Assembly (NCBI GenBank): GCA_028583605.1
Contig: CM053327.1
Span: forward strand, 28,011,629 to 28,075,628
DNA: 64,000 nt
Reading direction: 5' to 3'
DNA from: Dastarcus helophoroides
Lineage: Eukaryota > Arthropoda > Insecta > Coleoptera > Bothrideridae
The notes beneath the pieces were generated by a model. That model searched no databases and had not been told where the DNA came from. It was given only the letters and a program-made list of their open reading frames with translations. The position numbers and the translations under genes are program-made. Shown in pieces: positions 1 through 9,152 of this stretch. Positions within the stretch are counted from its first letter, which is position 1. The number at the start of each line of letters is the position of its first letter.

Positions 1-928
1 GAAAAATTTGCATATCTCCGTCCCGACTCTTTGTTAATATTGGTGTAGCTTTAAATTGTTGAGCCAATTGTCTAATGGGGCCGTCGACTGGGACTTGGGC
101 ATTTCTCTTCCTAAATATTTAATTAAACCCACAGCAACGAGAGATGATCATAAATTTTTATATTAGCCGCAATAAAGTGTGTGTGACTGCTCTGTCTGCC
201 TGTATAAAGCTTTTAGTGTATATGGTGGTAGTTCACTTAACGATATGGAATTCCCTTATTAAAACGCATTTACAAAGCAAACAAGCTATTTTATATACAA
301 CCAACAATGATTAAATTTTATATGTCATCGATTTACGAGGGTCATTTCGGAAGTTTTAAAGCTGGCATATTTAACCATAAACCTGTATGACATAAAGGCG
401 CAGTTTAACGATTGAATTTTTCAAAACTCCTGGGCAAGTGAAAATGAAAATTGATATAAATTATTTAAGTAGACATTTAATGAATACGCTGAAGTTAAAT
501 TTAAAAATCTAAGTTTGCGTTTAAAAGTGAAACGGCTAACCTCAAATTTCATCTATAAACCGAAAATTTAAATTTTTCCCAAAATTTTCACTTTTGATGA
601 TTTTTGTCAGAAACAATCAGAAAATTCGTAATTCATACTTTTAATGGATACTCTTTTTTCCAAAATTTCGATTTTAATCTGGACATGTACTCTCTTTAGA
701 ATCCCAATACAGGAAATGTTAAGGGGTCCAGCTCCCGGGTCCGTAAGTTCTCTTAACTCTACTAATTTTTTATTGCAGCCTCAGCTGGTTATCGTTACAA
801 TGCCAAGGTCACAGCATATCTCAAAATTTTGAAATATATGACGTCTTTGTGTCAAAATGGGTTAATCACAATGTCATAAGTACACGAGTTACATTATACA
901 TTTTCGAAAAATTTCAATTTTCAAAATC
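1..928. other. Non-coding sequence upstream of the gene
   Basis: No convincing exon is visible here. The stretch is AT-rich but mostly non-repetitive. It should hold the promoter and 5' UTR of the gene that starts at 929. The reading frame of that gene is closed upstream by a TAA at 863-865 with no in-frame ATG between, so the coding start is unlikely to lie further left unless another intron is present. No TATA box or initiator could be assigned with confidence. Confidence 0.5.
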
Positions 929-3155
929 ATGTCCGCTTTCACCGACACCACTTCATCCGATCCCAAAAGCTCGCCCATGGAGTCCCAGAAAAGCAGTTGC
1001 AAAAATTTCAGCTCTGGTAACATCAGCAGCTCCAAGACTTTCAACTCTAACACCAAAACCATCAGCGCCAAAACGTTCAGCACGAAAAGCGTTAATACCA
1101 GAACATCTACCACTTTGTCTGAACGCAAACCAGATACTTCGTCCAGAACGTCCTCGCAAATAACCGTGGACAAAGAACCGACTGGTAAACCTAAACGACG
1201 TCCTAGATGCTCCCAACACAGATGTCCAGTTTACTTGAATCAAAGACCGGATGAACGTTCTAACTTTTCTAAATCAGAGTCGGAATCCAGGGTTCGTGAA
1301 CCTAAAAGCAAATCCACCACTGAATCGTCACCCGGCGTACAATCGAAAACTAGTGAGTCGAAAACCACAACGCCATCAACAACAGAGTCCAAAACTTGGA
1401 GCGAGTCGAAAACTCCAACAACTACGGTAGAATCTAAAACAACTAGTTTGTCCGAAAGTCAGACTCCCGGGTCTAAAAGTAAATCTATATTGAAGAGTGC
1501 AACTGATACTTTAAAAAGTACAACTTTATCAACTATAACTAGTTCCTCCCGAACAGAGACACCATCTACTAAAGTGACCACAGAGTCCACGTGGACTTTC
1601 ATGAAGAGTACAAGTGAGTCTAGAACTGAAACTTCGTCTAAAGATGGTTTAGAAGGTATCAGTTACTCAAAAGATAGAACTTCTTCCGACATATCGGAAG
1701 AATCTTACATGACTGCTCTAACTCATGTAAGTATTAGAATGTTAGCTCCTTTATTTTTTGCTTTTTTAAACTGCTTTGCTTCATTTTAATTGAACCTTTA
1801 GAAAAAATTCAACAATTCTCAGTAACCTCGCAATTTTGTTTAAAAATCTGGATTTAAAGTTAACAGTTTTAAAAAAAACCGAAAGTCCAAATTTTGAGCA
1901 ATAATTTAAAAACTGAACCTAAAACTGATATAAAAAAATAAAATACTTCGAAAAATCGAGATTTCGATATGAAAGACGAATTATTCATTCTTTAACAGAA
2001 TACTATTTCTTGCAATAACGTTCACCATCGTGATAAAATTAATAGTTGTTTTTATAGGTATCAGATACAGTTGCATCTGAAGGAAAATGTTCCCCAGAAA
2101 CCTGTCGTTATCTTTTGGACAACGAAAGCGCACAAGATAAACAAGATAAGATTGATAGCATAACCACAGACACATACGTCACACCAAACAGTTACCCTCA
2201 GAGCACAGACGATCTTGGTACGATCACTGAAGAAGCTGATATATGTGGTCCCAAACATCGAAAGTGCCCTTATATCGAATTCAGCACTGATACAGTTCCA
2301 CAAGTGACCAGCGCTAGCACAGTTCCCCAAGTGACTAGCGCTAGCACACTTCCCCAAGTGACTAGTAGTAGTACGGTCCCACAAGAAACTAGCACTAGCA
2401 CTCGAAAAACAACAGAACCCAGCATTCAAACCCTTCTCCAAGCGAGCAGCAATACCACCGAAAAAGAGAGTGTAGCGGAACCTTCAGTTGAAGAAATCGA
2501 AGAAGAGGAAGACGAGGAGGAAATTGCCCAAATTACATGCACATGCCCCCCATATACTTCTTCCGAAGAAACCAGCAAAACTTCAACAGAACCATGCTCC
2601 TGTGAAGTACTACCGAAAACTTTCGAAAACGCCCAAATACAAACAGATCCTCTGCCGTGTCCAGCAGAAACCTGTGGTAGAAAATGCGAAAACTGGAAAT
2701 ACATTTTCAAGCTTAACGACGACGATAAAAAAAAGTTAGGCCTAGCAATCGATACCTTTAAAGAACTAGTTAAAGATAAGTCAGAGTACAATTTGCTGTT
2801 TGGTAAGAAATGTAGGTATTATACAAGACGAAGGTTTGGGATTACCTTGGACCAATATTTTGGTAAGGGACTCGCAGCTGCCTTACAGAAAGCGGAAAAA
2901 GCAGAGGCCCAAAAACCTCGTGGTTTTGGGACCGAAGGTCTTAATGTTGGGGAAGAAGGTGGAGAGCCCATTGAAGATCTAGAAGACGTAAGTGAGCGAA
3001 GTGTGCCAACAGAGCTAAGTGTACCAACAGATACTAAAGAGACAGAAGAAACCATCTCAGAGCTAAGTGCAACAACAGAAATTAAAGCAAATCTCCCAGA
3101 GGATACCGCCGAAGTCGAATCAGAACATAACCTCATTACATTTTACAGCAACTGA
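929..3155 (+). CDS. Two-exon gene for a Ser/Thr-rich protein of unknown function (exons 929-1726 and 2058-3155)
   Basis: I do not recognise this protein. The ATG at 929 is the first in frame after a TAA at 863-865 and has an A at -3. Exon 1 codes for 266 residues and ends in phase 0 at a strong donor (CAT followed by GTAAGTATT). Exon 2 starts in the same phase after TTTTTATAG at 2057 and adds 365 residues, giving 631 in all. Residues 1-266 are Ser/Thr/Lys-rich and low in complexity, with many ESKT-like words and one Cys pair (RCSQHRC). Exon 2 has a four-copy VPQVTSAST-like repeat, an acidic stretch near residue 410, Cys-rich patches (CTCPP, CSCE, CGRKC), then a more globular-looking part from about W479 (WKYIFKLNDDDKKKLG to YYTRRRFGITLDQYFGKG), followed by an acidic Thr-rich tail. 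The splice signals, matching phase and close polyadenylation signal support a real gene. The globular part may be the functional domain; this is inference. No signal peptide or membrane segment is obvious. Confidence 0.8.
1727..2057 (+). other. Intron of the unknown-function gene
   Basis: A 331-bp GT-AG intron. The donor is GTAAGTATT and the acceptor is preceded by a T-rich tract ending in TTTTTATAG. It is phase 0. Its last 175 bp or so are duplicated at 5212-5386 together with the start of exon 2. Confidence 0.8.
2295..2402 (+). repeat. In-frame 27-bp minisatellite, four copies
   Basis: Four 27-bp units (2295, 2322, 2349, 2376) encode VPQVTSAST, VPQVTSAST, LPQVTSSST and VPQETSTST. The first two are nearly identical and the last is the most diverged. 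Length is a multiple of three, so copy number can vary without breaking the frame. Confidence 0.9.
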
Positions 3156-3164
3156 CATAACGTA

Positions 3165-3170
3165 AATAAA
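3165..3170 (+). terminator. AATAAA polyadenylation signal
   Basis: A canonical AATAAA lies 10 nt after the TGA stop at 3153-3155. The following 40 nt contain a GT/T-rich stretch (GTTTATTTTATTTG), as expected downstream of a cleavage site. The implied 3' UTR is very short. Confidence 0.6.
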
Positions 3171-4159
3171 AGGCTAACATTTAAAAAAGTTTATTTTATT
3201 TGACACTAGGGGTTATTAAGAAATGCAAATGGCAGCTGGATAAGTGAGGGGTGAGTCAGATCATCCCCTAAAAATAGATCATGCAATTTCTCCTAACTAA
3301 TGATGCAAAAAATTAACTATTCAGGTTGAAAATGAGAAACTCCCATGCCGCTTCCATACGAAATTCGTGTGATGTGCAAGTTGAATTAATTAAAATACAA
3401 CTGACCAATCTCCGTCGGTGATATTTCTCGTTTTTTTGTGCTGCACCCTGCAATTTGTTACATTCACAAGCTGCCGAAGTTGAGTGTGAATCTATTCCCA
3501 ACGGAATCGATCCTCTGGCTTGCTGGGTCTTGTACCTCCCGCCCTTCTGTTCAAGGGTCTATTCGTGCGTGAGTAACACACCTATCCATTGATCCCTTCA
3601 ATTGATGAGATCTACTGGGCACGTTCCCTTTGCATGCGACACGCAGGCCGAAAAACGCAGAACTGATTGCAGCATATCTTATTGGGTTTTCAGCTTTTGC
3701 CATTGTCGGATCCGCATTCGCTTTTTTTTTCAACTAAACGCGTGTTTTGGCTGAAAAGAAGATATTATTAGTTATTTTATAAAATTGTCGGGGATGTGGG
3801 GTGCATCTGCGATCATTTTATGGATAGAAGCTTAAAAAAATAGCTAATCTGTCTTACAACCAGTAACATGTTAGATAATGAACTTAAAACTTAATTTAAT
3901 TAGAGTGCACTTTAGGAACCTCGTAAACGTCGCAAGTTGAGATATTTTTTTCCTTTTGGTACTCTTTATGTCATAGAAAAGCACGAGTAACTATTAGAAA
4001 CTTATCGTAGTAAAACAGTATACGAATGGCAAACTAAAAGATCAACCTAAATTCGCTTTATAAAAAAATAACTGATTTTTGCGACACTTCAATCTGTTTT
4101 GCAAATAAGAAGTTTTTTTTCTTGAAAATTTCGTCTTTTTTCACCCTTTTTTTAATTTT
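3171..4159. other. Intergenic, largely non-repetitive
   Basis: No gene recognised. The part at about 3330-3730 is richer in GC than the surroundings and has short open frames that look incidental. Short words in 3560-3650 (ACACACCTATC, GCATGC followed by CACGCA) recur in the same order at 35285-35335. Confidence 0.4.
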
Positions 4160-4400
4160 GGTGGAACCGATTGGTACTTGGTTATCTTCAAAAATTGAAA
4201 TACAAATCTTGTCCCCTGAAACCAAAAAAGATTAAAAAACACAACAAAGGTTACTCTAACGCGTTTTGATAGCCAAGCTATCATCTTCAGAGAGATACTG
4301 ATACTGAAGATGCTAGCTTAGTTATCGAAACGCATTAGAGCAACCTTCGTTGTGTTTTTTAATCTTTCTTGGTTTCAGGAGGCAAGATTTCTATTTCAAC
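4160..4400. mobile_element. Inverted pair of Penelope-like (PLE) tails, family A
   Basis: The left part (4160-4298) is the tail on the minus strand and the right part (about 4299-4400) is the same tail on the plus strand, so the locus is a head-to-head palindrome. The same tail follows the GIY-YIG reading frame at 8648-9138, which ties it to a PLE. Each arm contains a hammerhead-like motif. The minus arm (4254-4294) has AAAA where GAAA is expected. The plus arm (about 4300-4340) keeps CTGAAGA and GAAA. Confidence 0.7.
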
Positions 4401-5211
4401 TTTTTTTAATTACAAATTTATTGCAAATTTTGACATTTCAAATTTTTCCAATTGTCGTTTAATTTTTTCTAATTCTACTTTTTTTTGGGAAATTTTAACT
4501 TCTTAAATGTGTGGTAAATTTCAACATTGTTATAAACTTTTAAAAGTTTGGACCCCTTTTTCAAAATTTTTACTTTTTTCAAAGTTTTGAATTTTTTAAG
4601 AAATTCTTTTTTTTAGAAAACTTTTTGGATAGTTCCTAATTCAAAAATTTCTTTATTTTTTAAATATTCTTTGAAAATATAGATATTTTCAAATGTGTAA
4701 TTGTTTTCAAAATTTTCAAAAATTTGGTTTTCGAAAAAAGTCAAAAAAGTCTGAATGTTTTAAAAGAAAATTTTTGAAAAAAGACGTTCGACTTATTTTT
4801 AAATTTTGACTTATTTGAACATTTCTACCTTCTATTGTAATGTCGCGTTGTTTAGATATCTCGGATTTTTAAAAAAATCAACTTATTCAAAAATGTCACT
4901 TTTTTTGGAAAGATTAACTTTTTTGAAAATGTTCGACTCTTGAAAATTTGACCTTAGTTTAAAATTTCGACATTTTCAATGTTATTTTTTGAGTTTATGT
5001 GAGCATTTCTACTTTTTTAAAAATTTCATCTCCTTTGAAAATTTTGACAAATTATAACTTTTAAAAATTTCATCCCTCTTTAATTATATCAAACTTTTTT
5101 ACAAATTCATACTATTCTTTTGAAAATTTTGACACTTTTAGATGTTTTTAATTTTTTGAAAATTTCAATTTTTCAGATTGTTTCTTTTTTCAAAATTTCG
5201 AAAATTTTCGA

Positions 5212-5451
5212 TTTCGAAAGTCCAAATTTTGAGCAATAATTTAAAAACTGAACCCAAAACTGATATAAAAAAATAAAATTCTTCGTAAAATCGAGATTTT
5301 GAGATGAAAGCCAAATTATTCATCATTTAACAGAATACTATTTCTTCCAAGAACGTTCACGATCGTGATAAAATTAATAGTTGTTTTTCTAGCTATCAGA
5401 TATAGTTCCATCTGAAGGAAAATGTACCCCAGAAACCTGTCGTTATCTTTT
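5212..5451 (+). pseudogene. Duplicated intron end and exon-2 start of the 929-3155 gene
   Basis: This fragment is highly similar to 1880-2116, covering the last part of the intron, the acceptor (TTTTTCTAG here) and the first 19-20 codons of exon 2. The acceptor AG is kept. Four of the first 19 codons differ (V to L, T to I, A to P, S to T) and all four changes alter the amino acid, as expected without selection. After CGTTATCTTTT the match stops and array sequence resumes. No start codon or donor is present, so it is an orphan exon fragment. Confidence 0.85.
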
Positions 5452-6302
5452 CTACTTTTTAAAAAATTTCATCTTCTTTGAAAATTTTGACAAATTATAA
5501 CTTTTAAAAATTTCATCCCTCTTTGAATATGTAAAACTTTTTTGAAAATTCATACTTTTCTTTTGAAAATTTTGACACTTTTCGATGTTGTAAATTATTT
5601 GAAAATTTCAAATTTTTAGATGGTTTCTTTTTTTAAAATCTCGAAAATTTTCGATTTCGAGAAGGTCAAAATTTTTGGAAAAGTTGAAATTATCAAAAAA
5701 GAAAAAATTTCAAAAAAAAAGTTGAAAATTATACTTTTTTAAAGTTTGCCTTATTTGAAAATTTTGATTTTTTAAAAAAAATTACCTTTTTTCAAGCTTT
5801 TCACTTCTTAAAACATTCTGACACATTTTAACTGCTAACATTTTCATCCTTTTTTGAATATTTCAACCTTTTTTCGAAAATTTCGACTTTTTTGAACAAT
5901 TCGATAATTCAAAATTTCCATATTTTTCAAAATTTCTGATTTTTATCAAAATTTTGATTCATTTTAACTTCTTTTATAAATTAAGACTATTTTTCAAAAT
6001 TCTTTTCAACATTCAAAGAAAAATGATTTTTTGTTGAAAATTTCGTCCCTTAACAAAATTTACCTTTTTCTACAAACAACGACCTTTTTAATTACTTTTT
6101 AGAAGTTTAGATTTTCTTGAAAATTCAGCTTTTTCAAAATTTCGACTTGAACCAAATTTCGACTTTTTTAAAAATTAGATCATGCATTTCAAGATTAAGG
6201 GTTTAGATGTATAGGAAAGGTTCTTTCAGGGTTCAACACTTTAAATGTTAAATTTTGGTGTTTTATTATTATTATTATTGTTAATGCAAACGTCTTTTAG
6301 AA

Positions 6303-6855
6303 TCTGAGGTTCTAGAGGATTTTTCTTGAAGATTCGGATCTCTAGATGAGCATCAAACAACCTTGCATGGACCTTATTGAATTTTTTAAGAAAGGAACAC
6401 TTTTAGAAATGTATCACTAACAATTTTGACTCTAAAGCTTTGCAGTTTAAATTTGAAATTTTGAGAAAAAAGTTGTAATTTCTAAGAGTCGAGATTTTAA
6501 AAAAGCCCTGATATTACAAAAATAAAATCAGGAACAAATTCGAAATGTTTAGAGAAAGTGGAAATTTTGAAACAAACTCAGCTTCTATAATAGATGTAGT
6601 TAACAATTGATTTTGGAAAAAAAAAAGAAATGAAATTATGACGAAAATGGCCGAAATTTTGAGGAAAACTCTTGTATTTATGAAAAAATCAAGTTTAAAC
6701 ACGAACTCGAAATTTCTTTCGAGAAAAACACTAAATATTTATATTTAAAATTGCAGAAAAATTCAAAATTTCTAGAAAAAGATCGAAACAGAAGTTAATA
6801 GAAATTTTATAAAAGAATATAACTTGAAATTTCCAAAAAAAAGAAATTTAAAAAA
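6303..6855. repeat. Dispersed repeat, copy 1 (partner at 11614-12170)
   Basis: Begins TCTGAGGTTCTAGAGGAT and runs colinearly with 11614-12170, sharing landmarks such as TGAATTTTTTAAGAA, GTAACAATTTTAACTCTAAAGCTT-like text and GAGTCGAGATTTTAAAAAAGC. It interrupts the T-oriented array with A-oriented sequence. It has no open frame of interest and no terminal repeats could be seen. Confidence 0.65.
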
Positions 6856-8656
6856 AAAAATTTGACATATTATAGCTTTTAAAAACTCCGTTTCTCTTTT
6901 AATATACCTATCAACCTTTTTTGAAAATTTAGACTCATTTTTGAAAAGGTTGATACTTTGGGATATTTCGAACTTTTTGAAAACTTCAATTTTTCAGGTA
7001 TTCACAATTTTTGGAAAAGTTGAAATTATCAGAAAAAAGTAAATGAAAATTTTACTTTTTTAATTTTGCTTTGTCTGAAAATTAGGATTTAAAAAAAATA
7101 TTTTGTCTTTTTTAAAGGTTTTAACTTTTCCAAATATTTTGACAAATTTGCATCCTTTTCTGAATATTCCAGTCTCTTATTTTTGAAAATTTCTACTCTT
7201 TGAACATTTCGAGATTTCAAAATTCCAAATTTTTTCAAAATTTCTTGTTTTTTGAAGAATTATGACTCATTTTGATTTCCTTTATAAATTTGCATTATTT
7301 TTCAAACTCCATTTCAACTCTTAAAAAAAGTTAATTTGTTTGAAAATTTTGACCCTTTTCAAAATTTCAGTTTTTGATAGTTTTCGTCCTTTATTGAGAT
7401 TTACCTTTTTCTAAAAATCATGACCTTTTTTCAATGACTTTTTAGAATTTTGGACTTTCATAAAAATTTTCAACATTTCGACTTTAACAAAATTTCGACT
7501 TTTTTGAAAATGTTTCATAAAAAATAGATTATGCATTTCGAGGAAAGTCACAATTTTTAAAAAAGTCTAAATGTTTTAAAGCAAAATATTGAAAAAAAAA
7601 GGTGAATATTCGATTTGCTTTTAAATTTTTCTTATTTGAAAATTTCTATTATTTATTGCTACGCCGCGTTGTTTGGATATTTAAGATTTTTAAAAATTTC
7701 TACTTTTTTAAAATGTCGCTCTTTTAGAAAGCTTAATTTTTTTTGAAAATGTTCTACTCTTAAAAATTTGACCTTATTTTAAGATTTCAAAATTTTCAAT
7801 GCTTTTTTGACTTTTTGTGAGATATTTTACTTTTTTGAAAATTTCGTCTTTTGTGAAAATTTCTGATAAATTGTAACCTTTAAAAATTTCGTCGCTTCTT
7901 TAATACCTTTTTAGAAAATTTTGCTACTTTTTGATGTGTTGAGTTTTTTGAAAATTTCAATTTTTTTAGATGTTCTTTTTTTCAAAATTTGCAACATTTT
8001 CGATTTCGAGAAAGTCACAATTTTTGAAAAAGTTAAAATTATCAAAAAAAGGCCAAATTTCGGGGAAAAGTTGAAAATTTTACCTTTTTCTAAATTTGCC
8101 TTATCTGAAAATTACGATTTTTTAAAATAATATTTTACCTTTTTATTTTTTCCAAAAATTTTGATAAATTTTAGCCTAAAAAATGTTCATCCTTTTTTTG
8201 AATATTCCAACCTTTTTTGGAAAATTTCGATATTTTTGAACGTTTCCAGGTTTCAAAATTTTCAGCTTTTTTAAAATTTCTTGCTGTTTTCAAAATTTTG
8301 ACTTATTTTGATTTCTTTTATAAATTTACAATATTTTTCAAAATTTTTTTCAACATTTAAAAAATGTTGATTTTTTTAGAACACTTTGATTTTTTTTCAA
8401 AGTTTTAGTTTTTGAAAATTTTTACCTTTTATCAAAATTTACCTTTTTCTAAAAATTACTACCTTTTTTCAATGACTTTTTAGAATTTTAGTACCTTCAT
8501 GAAAATTCGACATTTTCAAAATTTTGACTTTAACAAAATTTTGACTTTTTTGAAAATGTTTTACAAAAAATAGATGATGCATTTTAAGAATTACCAAAAA
8601 AAGGAAAAGTTGAAAATTTTACTTATTTTTTCATTTTGCTTTATCCGTTTTTTTTT

Positions 8657-8917
8657 TCTCTTAAAATCCGTCTGAAGGAACATTTGGCTCATTTGAGGTA
8701 CGAAAGAACTGAGAAGTCAAGTGTGGCTCGACATGCCTTTGAATTAGACCATAGGATAGATAATAATATTAAATTGCTAAGAGTAGTTAATAAGAATTAT
8801 ATGTTAAATGCATGTGAAAGCTTAGCCATCCATAAGGCTGGAAACAACCTTATGAATGGTTGCGCTGGGCCCTTAGGTCATTCATCTCTGTTAAAAATAG
8901 TTAAGATCGATAGATAA
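8657..8917 (+). pseudogene. C-terminal fragment of a PLE GIY-YIG endonuclease
   Basis: The open frame (SLKIRLKEHLAHLRYERTEK onward) matches the second half of the GIY-YIG domain at the C-terminus of Penelope-like polyproteins. Visible hallmarks are the Arg and the EH of RLKEHL, the SSVARHAFELDH segment, the putative metal-binding Glu in ACESLAIHK, and the Asn of NNLMN. It ends naturally at TAA (8915-8917). The GIY and YIG strands and the whole reverse transcriptase are missing because the copy is truncated on the 5' side. The upstream codons come from flanking array DNA, so there is no genuine start. In complete PLEs the endonuclease nicks target DNA to prime reverse transcription. This fragment cannot be functional. 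Confidence 0.85.
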
Positions 8918-9037
8918 GGAATCGTGACACAATGACGTGTATGATTGAATGCGCATGCGCGTTCGGGTGCGGCCGATCATGCACGAAGCGAATATTCTTA
9001 GTATATAAGGGATTAATTTTAAGGTTACATGTAGTTT

Positions 9038-9078
9038 CTCTCTGGAGATGACAGCTTGGCTGTCGAAACGCGTTAGAG
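9038..9078 (+). ncRNA. Degenerate hammerhead-like motif in PLE tail
   Basis: CTCT, then CTGGAGA, a stem-loop (GACAGC TTG GCTGTC), GAAA, CGCGTT and AGAG. Outer CTCT/AGAG can form stem I and the hairpin forms stem II. The core reads CTGGAGA instead of CTGANGA, and one extra T precedes stem II, so cleavage activity is doubtful. Confidence 0.45.
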
Positions 9079-9152
9079 CAACCCTTGTTGTGTTTTTTAA
9101 TCTTTCTTGGTTTCAGAGGACAAGTTCTGTATTTCAATTTTTGCTTTATCCG

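Larger units (their letters stand above)
4401..8633. repeat. T-oriented quasi-tandem AT-rich array
   Basis: Almost the whole stretch is made of degenerate words such as GAAAATTTCGACTTTTT. Landmarks recur at long spacing: the segment around GACTTTTTAGAATTTT is at about 6104, 7437 and 8475, giving units of about 1.33 and 1.04 kb. A shorter tandem pair (about 5003-5211 and 5452-5660) flanks a captured exon fragment. Open frames here are Phe/Leu/Ile-rich and are judged non-coding. Confidence 0.75.
8648..9138 (+). mobile_element. 5'-truncated Penelope-like element with target duplication
   Basis: About 491 bp bounded by a direct repeat of TTTTGCTTTATCCG (8634-8647 and 9139-9152). Nine of these bases (CTTTATCCG) are unambiguous duplication; the TTTTG part overlaps the element's own end. 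Neighbouring array units carry one uninterrupted copy of this site, for example TTTTGCTTTGTCTG near 7064, which supports an insertion into a pre-existing array. The element holds the last part of a GIY-YIG reading frame and then a roughly 220-bp tail with a TATATAAGG, a hammerhead-like motif and the conserved end also seen at 4160, 22081, 39263, 40141, 41013, 41901 and 60171. Confidence 0.85.

Noticed and set aside
743..778. GTAAGTTC...TTTTTTATTGCAG resembling a tiny intron upstream of the gene
   Set aside because: It would be only 36 nt, shorter than functional insect introns usually are, and no coding frame is gained by splicing it. A 5' UTR intron cannot be excluded.
849..1243. Other open frames overlapping exon 1 on both strands (104, 94 and 96 codons)
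   Set aside because: They are shadows of the Ser/Thr/Lys-rich exon 1 frame, which alone joins in phase to exon 2.
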